64,000 nucleotides of DNA from Lepisosteus oculatus (GCF_040954835.1 NC_090696.1:62232222-62296221); one strand, 5' to 3'; shown: positions 24,295 to 37,037, counted from the stretch's first letter. Made by a program: numbers and translations. The notes: generated from the sequence alone by a model not told the origin.

Positions 24295-27200
24295 CTAGAG
24301 AGAAAACAAAAATCACAGCTTTACTATAATCCCCGTCATCTCCACACATAGCCAGATAGCAGTGGTATATTGCAAGCAGGCAGCCCTCCTGAGTTCCAGA
24401 CAGGTATGAAAGTTCCTAAAGAATCCATTTCTGCACTTTGCATTCAAAATTTACTGACGTGCTGCAGCAAACAAAATCATTGCAATATACTGGAAATTTA
24501 ATACCATATGCTATGTTTTCCGAGACTACAGGGTGCAAGTGTGTTGCTAAAGCCCTACTCCCTCAATAGATGTGTTTAAACAGACATACTCTGGAATGAA
24601 CAAGCTGTCGTTTTTTTGGCAGAACTGGTTTATAGCAAAACATTGCAATGTTTTTAGATGACACAATATACACCTGCCCTTCACTGTTATAGACCACTGC
24701 AGCACAGGAGATATCGTACCACAACGATTTCAGAAAACAAATGAAAATGCATTTAAGAGACGTTTTACTGATTTAATTTGAAAAAGATGGAGATATTGCT
24801 CTACCTCACAAACCACATTCCCATCTGGACGTGAACATTTTTTTAGTAAAGAGCAGAGTGTCTTATTTTTCTGACATTTAAGCCACAGGATTAGTTGCTC
24901 CTTTTGTGGAAATTAAAAAGCATTTGTGCTTCTGCCAAACACAAACACCCTCCTTGACACAAAAAGACCTCTCTACATTTCAAGCTATAAGCTAACTTAC
25001 TTTATTTAAAACATAAAAATGATATAATATTACATTTTCAAACTGTGCTGGACCCAGTACCTATCTCGACAAACAAGGGCACAATTCCACTCACTTTGTG
25101 TACCAATTACTCATTCAAATCAGCTGTGTCTCATTTTGCAGCTGCTCTCCATTGATATTAGCCAGCCATCTTGTCCAACACACTCCACACAATTTGAAAG
25201 CCTCTGATCAATAAGGCTGGAAACCAAACCAGCAATTAAAAAAATGTGTCACTTTAATATTCTTGATGTGTTTGTAACTTTGTGATCCAAGCTTGAAAGG
25301 TGCGAGCTGAATCACCTGAAAAATCTTTCATAACAGCAACTCTGAAGTGTGAAAAGATTACCTATTCCAAATGGGATGAAGAATTCTTTTTTAAGAATTT
25401 GTCCATTTTCATCCAGGAATCTTGAGGGATTAAAGTCATCAGGTTTTTCCCATACTGCGGTATCTCGGTGCACAGACCAAAGGTTTGGAACAATCACAGT
25501 TCCTTTGGGGATTGTGTATCCTCGGAAGGCTATATAAAAGCAACAGTAATGGTATAATGTACACGTTAGTATATATTGTACTGTATATTTATATATAGAA
25601 ACAGTGGTTGTTAATTGGGGAAACAAGTTAACACATGGACAGAACAGATGACATGAGGCACATCTGTAAATAGTGATTATAGTTGTGAACGTGTAAAACA
25701 AACTGTCACGTCACAATGTGGACACTGTATTTTGTAAGGAGATCTGAAGGCACATAGACACTTTTTGTCTGGTCAGTCTGGTCTGATGTCCTGATTAAAA
25801 TGTCAATTAAAAAAAATGGTCTTGTGAAAATGCAAGATGACATTTCAATTCAGAGGAGTTTTCAGGGTGTCTCTTATTCTCAGCTTCAATACTGCTGGTG
25901 TACGATCACATACTACATATTTTTGTCACATTCATTCTGAGGAATTATGGTTGAAAACCACCTAATATTGTTAGCAGACTTCAACGTGTATGTATAGAAA
26001 GTAGTCGCACAACTGTACACTTGTTTGTTTTATGATGATTTATTGGGGTACCAAATTATAAGGAGGCAGAATGGCATAGTGGGCAAGCCTTTGGACTTAT
26101 AACAGACAGGTGTGGACTTTACCTGTAAAATGTTCAATTTTAGGTTTGATTCAAATATAGATCTTTGAAATTCAAAACAAATTCATCCAGTAGGTTACTG
26201 GTTTTAAACTGGCCAATATAAATAACAACCCTACATGAACTATACGTTTAGTATAACTGATGACATCATGTTTGTGTTTAAGTAAATGCTGTGTTGCATT
26301 CACAACCACTGCTAGAGCTACTTATACTGTAAGTATTGTCAAACCATGGCATGACATGTTTCACAGATCAGAATGATCTTAAACAATAATAGAAAAACCA
26401 AGCAGACATTAGTTGTCATTCCTCTGCTAATTGCTGTGCTGCCGTGCACCATACCACTCCACTTTAGCACTGTTCGCATCCTGAGACTTTTTTTAAATTT
26501 CTGCAGTCTTTTCTTATGCCTGATGTGTTAATTACATCTATTAAAGACTACTACAGTTGAGTACATTCATAAACAAACTTTTATTAATTAAACTGCTTTA
26601 TTTACCATTTTTTCCCCTGTCTTCATTTTTTGGATTACTAGATGTTTGTTTTTTCTAAATGAAACTGATTCCTCTATACTTCTTCCGTAATTATATTTGT
26701 CTCGGTAAAATGTAGCTTCCTTATTTAGGACAACCTGCTTTTGCTTTCATGCTTACCCTTTGGAGAGTAGAATTGGCTTCCTTACCTATCCAATGAAAAC
26801 TGCACATTTAGTATTTTTTACAAACTAATCACTGCATTCCAAGTGGCACCTAGATTTGAAGGTGAAACAGCACTCTATAAAAACACAGCCCTGAGTTACC
26901 AAGATTATCTGAAACAAGACATGGTGGGATTCTGGGATCATTGCCCACTCATCTGTCATATTGCTTTTGTTCATATTTAAAATATTTTTAAGATCAATAC
27001 TCAGCAAAGAGGCTGGAATGAGTTAAAAAGATCCAGTAGTTTCTTCTAAGAAAAATGTATCTGCATATTTGCAAAGGCTACAGGAGCTGACTCATAGAGA
27101 ACATGTAGTAACCTATTTCTATATATCCTGCATTCTGCCAAACAGATAATTCATCTGGAAAGTTTACTGTTCAGTCTCCATTATTTGTTCATTAAACAGC

Positions 27201-30176
27201 CCAAAAATGATCAAATCTCATCTGATGTGCATCAGAGTAAAATGCCATTTTGTATCATAATTCCAAATAATGAGGACATTTTCAAAATGTTTTAGATCCT
27301 TATTTTGTACACAGGGAAATGTAGACAAAAGAATAGAAAAAAAGAAATGGCATGCAATTACAATAATACGAAATGTGAAAAGAGGAAAGCAACCCAGAAT
27401 TTTATACATTTTTAGAATTCCAAATGACAATTATAGGTTACCCCAAATATTTCCATGTTACAGTTATGAAACTCAAGGAAAATGTTTGCAACTTTGTGAA
27501 ACGTTTTTTTATTAGCAGCCTAAAAAATTCACCCTGAATTTCTCACAACTGCTGTGAATTAATATTCCCAAACCTGTCTGAAGAGTACTCACATGTGTTT
27601 TCAGAGGCCATGTGTGGTATAGACAGAGGCACCACGACTGTCATTCTCTGTACCTCCATGATTGTAGCCTCTGTGAAGGGCAGACTTGGCTTGTCAGTTA
27701 GTGAAGGGACTCTGTCCGGCCCCACGACCAAATCTATCTCAGCTTGCACCTTTTCTGCAAAAGAAATACCAGGAATAAAGCATGACAGTACAGTGCATGA
27801 ACTTTATATTTGTAATAGGAGCAGTTGGTATGTGTGCTACTAAGTAGTTCCTCACTTTAAAGCCACAGTAAATTGGTCTCTCATCAACGATAAGGTGAGT
27901 TAGCAAATGATACTGTAACCAACACAGGAATCTAGTACTAATGTAATGTAATGTTTCTTTATTAGCCCTATACAATTTCTTGCATTAGGAATTCGTCTTT
28001 TCACATACCCCAGCTTTTCTCCATGAGACAAAAACACACAGACAGGGAGAGAAGCCTGGGGTCAGAGCGCAGGGTAAGCCATTGTATGGTGCCCCTGGAG
28101 CAGTTGGGGTTAAGGGCCTTGCTCAGGGGCCCAACGGAGTAGGATTCCTCTGCCGGCCGCGGGATTTGAACCGGCAACCTTCCAGTCACAGGCACAGATC
28201 CTTAGCCACAGAGCCACCGCTCCGCCCCAAAATACTAAATACTGTTGGGGAGAGAGGAGAATTGATGAAGATGTCTTTTAATGAGAAGTTGGCTCTTTGT
28301 CTTTTTGCAGTTCCTGTTTTTCATGCAAGCTGGTTTTCTACTAACCACAGGAAAAATGTAAAAACAAAGACAGCCCTTCATATGCTAGTTACAGCTCGTG
28401 ATTATACTGGGATGCAGCTGATTCACATGACTTGGAGTCAGTCATAAATTATGAGGAGAAATCGGCCTATTCGAAATGAATCGAGAAAACATTACAGTAT
28501 AACTCAGAACATGTTCTAGAAATATATAATGCATATCCCTCAGTTCTTGAAGGATTAACAAAATCAAAGTATAATTATATATTATATTCTGTGGGTACCT
28601 TTTAAACTAAAAATACATTAGGATAGGATACCAAGTGCAGCAAAAAAGTCATTTTTATCAGAAAACTTGTAACCACTCCACAGCTTTGTAAATCTTTTTA
28701 ATGTTGCTGGGTAACAAAGCCTGTCTCTCTATACCTTGAATGTGTGGGTACAGAGACATATAGAGCAGGCTCCAGAGTAGAGTATTGGTGGTGGTGTCAG
28801 TGCCTGCGATGAACAGGTCCCCGATGATGTAGAACAGGTAATCTTCACTGAAACTGGTCTCTCCTGCTCCTCCGCCCCGCTCCTGCAGCCGAGACATCTC
28901 CAGGAGGTACATGTCTATAAAGTCACGGGGATTAGCCGGGTCCAAGCTGGCTCTGTGCTGGGCGATGATAGCCTTCAGGAAAGCCGTGATGTCGGACTCC
29001 ACCTTCCTGAGCTCGCGAAAGGGGCCGAAAGGCAGGTAGTAGAGCCAGCGACAAACGTTAATGAGAAAGGCAGGGCTGTTGACGGAGATCTCCAGGCCCC
29101 TGGACATGAGGCCCAGCAAGGTCCTGAACTCCTGGTCCTGGTGGTGGAAGCGTCGGCCGAAGCTGACCGTGCAGATGACGTTGGAGACGGCGTTGCCGAC
29201 GATGGGAGCAGGGTTGAAGGCTTCCCCGGCGTCTCCGCTGAGTCTCAGCATCTCCTTCTTGATGAAAGCCGACTCCTCCAGGATGCAGGGCTCCAGACTC
29301 AGTTTGCCCAAGCCGAAGTGCCGGAGGGTGGAATGACTAAACCTTCGTTGCTGCCTCCATACCGAACCGTAAGGTGCAAACACTATACCTGAAATAAAAT
29401 AGCCTCATTTGTAGTCACACCTTCTGTCTTCCTCCTTAAATGCTTTCAATTACAGGTACGTAATATTAATTCAGAGTATGAACCTATAATAGCCAACCAT
29501 ACTGTCCAACTCAAGTTTTTTTAGCTTTTATTATTCGACAGAGGGTTAGTCGGGATGGCGAGTGCAGGGAAATGACCATTAATATAAAGACATTTGCTGT
29601 CAAAATAATCTGGGTTATCTGTTATAATCGCATTTGAAAGTTACTGCATGAAATGATTTGGGATCAGTGTAATATCTGAACTAATGCACCTGACCTCCAA
29701 CGTGGCACTTCGTATTTCTTACCTTTCTGCTTCGTTACGATCGTGATGAGAGGAACATCTGGTCTGTCAGAGAACACGTGAGAATGGTTAACGAGCGCGT
29801 CTCTGACTACCTCATAGCCCGTTAGGATAACTATCAGCTGGTTCCCAGCGAAAATGCTGTAGATGTTTCCGTAAACCCTGGACAGCTCAGTCAGCAGAAC
29901 ATGGGGAGAAAACAAGACCGGTTCTTTCGCTTTATTTTTGTCGCCGCCGGCCTTGAACTTCCTCAGGATAAACTCCGGGATGAGAAAAAAGCCAAAATTT
30001 CCTACCAGAGGCCAAGGCTTTGGACCAGGAGGGATATTTGAGGATTCTCCGTTACTTCTCAGCCTCAGGGACTGCAGCACAAAGTAAACGAGAATAAAAA
30101 CAGCCGAGGCCAAGCCAAACGGGAGCAGCCAAAGGCGCTGCTGCTCCAGCCAAAACTGCATTTCCGTCAGCGACAT
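24101..30176 (-). CDS. CYP2U1: Cytochrome P450 2U1 (gene span)
   Basis: Haem-thiolate monooxygenase; CYP2U1 hydroxylates long-chain fatty acids such as arachidonate near the omega end, in ER and mitochondria. Exons 30176-29723, 29388-28735, 27754-27593, 25529-25362 and 24294-24101 total 1632 nt, 543 residues (human 544), all junctions phase 1 and in frame. Visible features: N-terminal membrane segment about residues 15-36, proline hinge [14 protein letters not shown]-helix [14 protein letters not shown]-helix ExxR in IMEVQR, NPSRF, and the haem motif [11 protein letters not shown] with Cys at about 484, split between exons 4 and 5. The five-exon layout is typical of CYP2U1 rather than the nine-exon CYP2 pattern. 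HADH follows downstream on the same strand. Confidence 0.97.
25362..25529 (-). CDS. CYP2U1: CYP2U1 exon 4
   Basis: 168 nt encoding [13 protein letters not shown] to KEFFIPFGI; contains the PERF-like NPSRF and the start of the haem loop. Donor GTAATC. Confidence 0.95.
27593..27754 (-). CDS. CYP2U1: CYP2U1 exon 3
   Basis: 162 nt encoding [14 protein letters not shown] to IPHMASENT; carries the K-helix EVQR (ExxR). Donor GTGAGT. Confidence 0.95.
28040..28232 (-). mobile_element. tRNA-derived SINE, family B (V-SINE-like)
   Basis: On the - strand the head reads GGCTCTGTGGCTAAGGATC (A-box-like), then GGTTCAAATCCC (B box). The body carries the fish SINE module CTGAGCAAGGCCCTTAACCC. A related copy is at 54.65-54.85 kb. 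Confidence 0.7.
28735..29388 (-). CDS. CYP2U1: CYP2U1 exon 2
   Basis: 654 nt. Begins [19 protein letters not shown] (C-helix WRxxR) and ends [10 protein letters not shown] after the I-helix AGTDTTTN, the oxygen-activation site. Donor GTATAG. Confidence 0.96.
29723..30176 (-). CDS. CYP2U1: CYP2U1 exon 1
   Basis: Residues 1-151: membrane anchor, proline-rich hinge, and the B-region up to [13 protein letters not shown] at 30176-30174; donor GTAAGA after one base of the next Gly. Confidence 0.95.
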
Positions 30177-30420
30177 GAAGTTGTTCGTTTTGAACTACAT
30201 TGCGACTCTGCTTATCTGTCGTCAAATTCAGCAATAGTTTTCCAACAGAAAAAGTCTGTTTCTGCGACAGTAGTGCTGTCTGGAGAGTAAACCCAGTTTC
30301 TCTGCTGACGCATGCTACTCGTGTCAACAGCATACAGTCCCTTCTTCGCTATTGGCTCTATTGTCAATGTTGGTCGGCACCCTTCTCCCGTAAAGCTCGC
30401 TTTATTGGCCTGTAGGCTCC
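30177..30420 (-). promoter_or_regulatory. CYP2U1: CYP2U1 promoter with two CCAAT boxes
   Basis: On the - strand CCAAT occurs at 30355-30351 and 30408-30404, about 175-235 bases upstream of the ATG, in CpG-containing sequence without an obvious TATA box. Spacing fits a TATA-less promoter. Confidence 0.5.
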
Positions 30421-31639
30421 GGTTACGTCACTGCAAACAAATGGGCGTGCTAAAATATGAAATAGTAAAAAGTGAGCTTGGTAAGGCTGCCTATGGAAAA
30501 AACAACAACTGTTTGTTATGATTAGGATGCTTCATTTTCACTTCTAGGCAATGTTATATAAATTGTTATAAATGTAGAAGTTAAATTATGGGATGTTATG
30601 CTAAAATTGTTAAATGCATTATTAAGACTTAATCTGCAACGTTTGTGTACAGTTTTGACCATTTACTGTAGAAATATAAATATATACATATTTCTACAAG
30701 AATATATATCTAGAAGAATATCAAGAATATATACTTCTTCAACCTACTTAGCCATGTTGCTGAAGGTGATAGACAGACTTAAAAGAAACTGCTCAATAAG
30801 CAACTACTAGCATTCAATGGCTGAAAGACCTCTTTGTAATTTCCAAACTTTATCTTCATGGTCGGTTTATTACCTGTAATAAATGTGGCCTTACAAGAAG
30901 AGTGTGTTACATTTGTGCAATTGTTTAATGTCTGTCACAAAAAAAAAACAATAAGCAAGCTGAAGACCGAAAACATTGAAAAGAAACTTTGAAATTCAGT
31001 AATGAAGTTAAATTTATGCAGGATACTCCAGCTGAATGTAGTGTAATGTCCGCTAATATTAAGCAAGCAAGTTACATTAACTGGGTCAAGTTGAAAGTCA
31101 GTGACGTAACCTGGCCAGAATTTCCATAAATGCTAACATGAATTCAGACATGAGAAATCTTACATTCTTTTTTCATGTAAGTTAACAATATGCACCAAGG
31201 ATACCAGGACAGCCCTGTTTTTTATGATTTTCTTTAACTGGATATTATTGTTTTTAATAGTTTTAAAAAGTGCTTTTGGTCTATTTTAGATTCTTAAGCA
31301 ATTTAGTAAATAATTTGGACCACTAATTTCTAGATTTGGATTTACATTCTCTTTGTATGAATCTTTTCTGTGCTTCAAAGTTTTTTTAAAATGCTGCCAT
31401 CACTTCTCTTCTGATTTTAATTGTACCTTGGACCATTCAAATTCTCTTCAAAGGTAATTATTTTATAATCTCAGTTTCATAAAACATCTCTTGTCTCATT
31501 TTTCCTTATTCTGTAATAATTGTTTGAAACGACTAGTTAAAAACAGGTGTTTCCTCTAACAGTTGCTCAGACAAACTGTGAGAAAACGGTCATTATCTAG
31601 GTCTACCATTTCCGTTTCAGTTTTTAAAAATCTCTGATG

Positions 31640-33060
31640 GGTATCTCTAAACAGAATCCAGATCATCTTTATTCACCAAGTATATTTCATGTACAGTACA
31701 AGGAATTGACTTTATGTACTTGGTGCTACAAACACATTTCACACAAACCTTATTCAAACAAGATAATAGACATTATCAAGACTGTGAGCCTACTGTATAA
31801 CTGGAAATTTTGGTGAAGGAAAAAGACAGCCCCAGGAAAGAAGAATAATGGGTGGCTTTTAATAGACCGGTAGTATCTTTGTGAGGGAAGTTTATGAAAC
31901 AGGTGGTTACCTGGGAGTGGACATCAGCAGTATTTTCTGCCATTTTTTTTGCTCTCTAATTGTACAATCTGTCAACTGAGGGCAGATGACAGCCAATGAC
32001 CCTCTCCCCAGAGTGTACAACACACTGCAGTTTACCTTTGGAGCAGGCAAATGCATTGCCAAACTAAACGGTTATAGAAGCAGGTCAGAAAGCTCTCAAA
32101 AATGGCTCTGTGTTAGAACTGTTTGAGTGACACTAAAGTCTTTCAGTTGGTACAAAAAGTATATTTTCTACTGTTCATTCTTTGTGCAACTGGTGATATT
32201 CATGTCCTGTTTAAGGGTGTTGGAGTTCACAAAAACATAATAAAATATAAAACATAAAAAGGAGACAGGTTTTGGAGAATGTTTCTGGAAATCAACCACC
32301 ATTTCCACTGTTCTAAGGGTAATAAGCTCCAGGTGTTTTTGAGCGCATTAGTGATGAGAACTATAGGGTGATGTTGTCTGCAAACTAATAATTTGGTGTA
32401 CAAGAAATTGAGCAATGGGGAAAGCACACATCCTTGAGATACGCCAGAGTTCACAAACAGATAGTCTGACAAAGAAGGGACTAGCCACACCCATTGCCTT
32501 CTATTTGTGAAATCCACTGTCAGGTGAAAGGTAGAACATTCAGCTGTAACAAAAAAATATTGTGAAGGAGTTCTGGAATGATAGTATTAAATGCAGGGTT
32601 AAAATACTAAAACATTCTAGATGTTGCGAAATGTAGTGACAGCCCATGTTAACAGCATTGTCCACTGACTTGCTGGCCCTATATGCAAACTGTAGAAGAT
32701 TGGGAAGTGAATCTTTAGTTTGGAGGTAACAAATTATCATATGTTTGAATTATGAGGGAATTATTATTATAATGGAAGTAAGAGCAACTGGTCTATAATA
32801 ATTAAGAATATAGTCATATATAGCTAAAGAAGCTATTTTGTCCTTCTTTAGCACAGGAACAATAATGGAGGTTTTAAAGCAGGTGGGTATCTTACTCTGA
32901 TGCAGACTGATTACAATTTATCACTGAACACCAAGACTAACTGCTCTGCACATTGCTTCAATGTAACAGTGGAGACTAGGTCAAATCCAGCAGCTATCCT
33001 GCAGGTCTGCCTAGCAAAGAGCTTTTGAACTTTACTGTCTATCATAATTAAGGTCTACCA
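31640..33060 (-). mobile_element. Degenerate non-LTR retrotransposon (LINE)
   Basis: On the - strand, broken frames spell reverse-transcriptase pieces in the right order: TCFKTSIIVPVLKK near 32885, LLQFAYRASKSVDNAV near 32680, and GVSQGCVLSPLL near 32450. Those match the fingers, FAYR and QGCVLSPLL motifs of CR1/Rex1/L2-type elements. The 3' end near 31644 resembles known fish LINE tails. Frameshifts and stops make it inactive. Confidence 0.75.
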
Positions 33061-33762
33061 TCATAACCACTTCTTAAAACTGATATTAATTTCTTGTTAC
33101 ATTAAGTAAGGCTGTATTATTAAGTTCTTTTAAATGCTTAAATACAATTTAATACTTTTAAATTATTATAGAATACCACCAGCCTTCAAGAACTAATCCT
33201 TTAATATGTTCATGAATACAAATTTGGATCTGTTGATGTGCATAACATAGGATCAATTGTGTCTCAATACAACCTGCTAGGGTTGTTGTTGTTTATTACC
33301 TTCTAGGTATGTATGTATATATATATATTTTGAAACTAATTCAAATGATTATTATACTAAAATGTAAAATCAATAAAAAAATTAAAACAATACCTATTAA
33401 TTCCATAAAGTTAACTTAAAAAGATTAGATAACTTTTTTACATTAAGTTTATTTGTCATATCGTAGACAAAACTGCAATACATAATTCTGAAATAGCTAA
33501 CATATTTAGCAAAAAAATAAGATGTGTACCAAATGGTATTATCTAGAGTATATGGTTTCAAAACAGATTTGAAAATGTAAATTAAATAAGAAAACACTAT
33601 AAGAAATATTCTGTGAACATAAATCTTGTTTATTTTATCAATATACTTGTGTACATTTTGTTGAAGATCTATAGAAGGAATTTCTATAAACCCCTGAGTA
33701 GCTTTGTCTTATTTTTGTGCCATCTACTTGTTGATCTTGAAAATAACAAAGACGTCTACCAC

Positions 33763-33851
33763 AAGATGGCGGTATTTACACGGTTGTTAGCGATGCATCG
33801 AAGAATGCATCACTCATCAGCTTTGTGTTCAAAATGGAATTTCTATAGGAC
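33763..33851 (+). other. Possible orphan ORF start with YY1 motif
   Basis: AAGATGGCGG at 33763-33772 is a strong YY1 core overlapping an ATG in good context. The frame MAVFTRLLAMHRR... stops after 29 codons at TAG 33853-33855. The basic N-terminus could suit mitochondrial targeting, but no homology or downstream exon was recognised. Confidence 0.15.
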
Positions 33852-34064
33852 TTAGTCGCGCTGATATATTCGCAGTAACAATCTCTGTACTGTACCGTAC
33901 TGATATCTTTGTACGTTACAGTAAATGTGGTATTTCAACAGAAGACGTTACTTGAATTTGATAGGTTAAGCCTTTCTGCTGCTCTAGAATCATTTGAGAC
34001 AACAGAGTGAACAAAAAGTTACGTTCCTGTCCTTAATGGAACAACGTTTTTCTGACGTAATTCA

Positions 34065-34430
34065 TAGATGGGGATTATTAGGAGGCCATGATTGGTAAGG
34101 GCCAATGGGAAATTTGGCCAGTACACCAGGGTTACACCCCTACTCTTTACAAGAAACACGCTGGGATTTTTAATGACCACAGAGAGTCAGGACCTCGGTT
34201 TTACATCTCATCCGAAGGACGGCACCTGTTTACAGTATAGTGTCCCCGTCACTATACTGGGGCATTAGGACCCACATGGACCGCAGGGTGAGCGCCCCCT
34301 GCTGGCCCCACTAACACCTCTTCCAGCAGCAACCTTAGATTTTCCCAGGAGGTATCATATCTAGGTACTAACCAGGCTCACACCTGCTTAGCTTCAGTGG
34401 GTTAACAGTTGTGAGTTGCAGGATAATATG
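34065..34430 (-). mobile_element. 5S rRNA-derived SINE
   Basis: On the - strand the head (about 34418-34342) reads GAAGCTAAGCAGGTGTGAGC, then CTGGTTAGTACCTAGAT and CCTCCTGGGAAA. These align with the internal-promoter half of 5S rRNA. The body follows with ATGCCCCAGTATAGTGAC, and the tail runs toward 34065. This is the SINE3 plan; the copy is diverged. Confidence 0.8.
34292..34305 (-). promoter_or_regulatory. Consensus CTCF motif inside the 5S SINE
   Basis: On the - strand it reads CCAGCAGGGGGCGC, satisfying every position of the core CCASYAGRKGGCRS. Whether CTCF binds is not known. Confidence 0.5.
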
Positions 34431-35914
34431 GCTGCTGGCCAAATAATGCCCCCTAGCAACCAAAGAACAGTAGAATTCAGAATGCTGGGGGTCTTCTCTA
34501 CGTCTGTACTGACTACAAGATGTGGATTATCAGATATTTTTAGTTTAAAGAGTTCTGAGGTAATACCACTAACTAATTTTCAAGATCCAATCTAGTTACT
34601 TTTTTCAATTGTCAGGTGTGTCTTATTTTAATACTCCTTACTCTTCTGCACGTGGTTTGATATACCTGTAAGGTCTTAAAACATATTCCACTATACTGAA
34701 TTTTGGTTCTTATTTGCTTTGTTATGTGAAGAATATTAGTAATTTAGTCTTTGGACATGCAGTACAGCAAATCTCTAAGTTATCCAAACTGTTTTTTAAT
34801 TGTAGCCCTTGAAGATTGGAGCTGAATTTCAAAATATGCATGACATCCCAGTTGCCTCATTGCTTTGGTCAGATCAATTGGGTGATGCTAACAACCAAAC
34901 TTTCAGTCAAAAGATTAAACTGGATTTATATATATATACGAGATTGTTACTGTACATTTCATATACATATTGTACAAGAGCAAAGAAATGTATGTATTTT
35001 GTATGTGTGTGTTCATTTCCCCTGCATTAAGGCTGTGTGCTACTAAATACATTTCTAGTCATGATGTCACAATGGAGCTGCAAGAATAAATCATCGATGT
35101 CACAATGCTTTAAAATTACTAAGGTAAACTTGCAGTGTGTTTATTTTTATTCATGTTAATGGAAACTGCCTCTCTACTTCTCAAGTATTTGTAAAATAAG
35201 AACAGGAAATATGATGGTATATATCTTATACTGCATATGTTTTCCTTTCTTTTTTTATGCAACTAATAACAGTAAGACCAACCAATAATACATGATAAAT
35301 TAATAGTATTCAGAATTTTTAAATGTGAATTTTTCTCCTTTAATTCAGCAGGTAACTCACAACAACTGATGGACAATGGCCATAACTGCAGGACTGCATC
35401 CCATTAAGAGAAATGAGTGAGTTCATGCTGGTTTTTCTTTTTTGAAAATATATTTTAATATTGACAAATGGTAATTCAGTTTTTTAAACAGCACTATTTA
35501 AAAAAAAACAACATCATATTTTATATATTTTAAAATCAGTATTTCTTTCCCTCCTACCTTTAAGGTTAAACTATACTTTTTACTTAATAATACCAACATC
35601 TTATGAAAGAGTAATCTTAGTTCTGTGTATTTCAAATCTATTGTGTTTAGAAATGTTGACAACAGTAGTGTTTTTACATTTTCTTTCTATGATTTTTATG
35701 CAAGCTATGTGATATATGTTAAAAATATAGCTACAGCATATGTTTCAGTTGAGTCACAGTACCTGTGTTCACTGTTCACTCTTGAAGGTGAGTGACTCAA
35801 TTCTCAATGTCCTAAATGTGAAAATGTCCTCATTTTTATGACACCTGTGAGTTTAATTAATTTAGTGACTACTGCAGCTTCATTGGATTGTTGCATAAGT
35901 GTTGACATTGCATG

Positions 35915-36565
35915 AAAAAGATAGATACTTTATCGATCCCGTGAGGGAAATTGCAGTGCAACAGCAGCTTTACACAGACAACACAGCCACAGTGTAACGA
36001 ATGATACAATAATAATAATAGTACAATACATACAATACAATCAGTACAGTGAGGGGTGCACTAAAAGAGTTACTCACAGTCAGGACACACAAAGAACAAA
36101 CTAGAACAGAACAGTACGCAGAAAAATCGTATCACACATATGAATATAAATATAGATGTAAATATAGATATAGATATAAATATAAATGTATTGCACGGGT
36201 CCCTGGCATATATTGCACAAAAACTGTTGTAAACAGGAAAAGAAAGAGAACAGATGTAGCAGTAGATGTGTTCAGTCCAGAAACAGGTCACTGTCGATGT
36301 TGCCTCTGCCCAGACGCAAGGTGGATGCGTTGTACAGTCTTATGGCAGAAGGCAAGAATGACCTCCTGTAGCGCTCCCTGTCGCACCGTGGATGAATCAG
36401 TCTATTGCTGAACGTGCTCTTCATTTCTACAAGCCTGTCATGGGAGATGTTGTCCATGATGGCCTCTAGTTTGGACACCGTTCTCCTCTCAGCCACGACC
36501 TCCAAGGGGTCCTGGTCAGCCCAATGACAGAGCTTGCTCTCCTGATGAGCTTGTTCAGCCTTTTA
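35915..36565 (-). mobile_element. 5'-truncated LINE, C-terminal ORF2 remnant and 3' UTR
   Basis: On the - strand, 36505-36272 encodes SKLEAIMDNISH...NRLIHPRCDRERYRRSFLP, the usual C-terminal end of fish CR1/Rex1-like ORF2. The 3' UTR contains an ATATAAATATAGAT-type simple repeat at about 36130-36190 and ends near 35915 after TCGATAAAGTATCTATC. The visible remnant is less broken than the LINE at 32 kb. Confidence 0.75.
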
Positions 36566-37037
36566 GAATCAATATATGCAAAAATGTATGAAGCAGAGTC
36601 TCAGAGGGAGTGAACATGAGTTGACGATTCCCTAATGTGTAGTGTCTTCTGTGATTAGAAGCTTATAATTTAGAGAAATGGCCCACACACAAAAGCTAAA
36701 ATTTACTTTAGTACCTAAATGGCTTAGCTCTGTTTGGTGGGAAATTATCGGTATAGACTGAAATGCTGACTGTCAGTTCTCTCATTTCTGTACAAACCAC
36801 ATGAGCGTATGCATACAAGAAATGAAATAAAAAAATTAAAAAGTGTTCTTAGAGAATTCAAGAATTTGAAAAATTACAGCTATTAGATTCTGAAGTCACT
36901 CCTGTTGGACGTGTAGCTGAACACTACATGGTTCCCAGCCTGAAGAAATGCAATAAGAAAATGTCCGGTCTGCATAAAATGTGTCAAGGAGCCAAAAGAG
37001 AAAAAACAACAAAGTAAGAAACATTCCTGTATTTCAG

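Larger units (their letters stand above)
24295..29722 (-). other. CYP2U1: CYP2U1 introns 1-4: contents
   Basis: Introns are 29722-29389, 28734-27755, 27592-25530 and 25361-24295. Intron 2 holds a tRNA-derived SINE at 28040-28232. Intron 3 is AT-rich, with a short tRNA-SINE-like scrap near 26060-26160. Introns 1 and 4 show nothing recognisable. Confidence 0.75.
30421..37037. other. CYP2U1-C4orf17 intergenic region
   Basis: AT-rich gap of 6.6 kb. It contains a degenerate LINE (about 31640-33060), a 5S-derived SINE (34065-34430), a second LINE tail (35915-36565), and a possible orphan start with a YY1 motif at 33763. No established gene was recognised. In human this point separates two gene blocks. 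Confidence 0.65.

Noticed and set aside
28955-29392. 145-codon + strand open frame
   Set aside because: Antisense shadow of CYP2U1 exon 2, a GC-rich exon whose reverse frame is open by composition.
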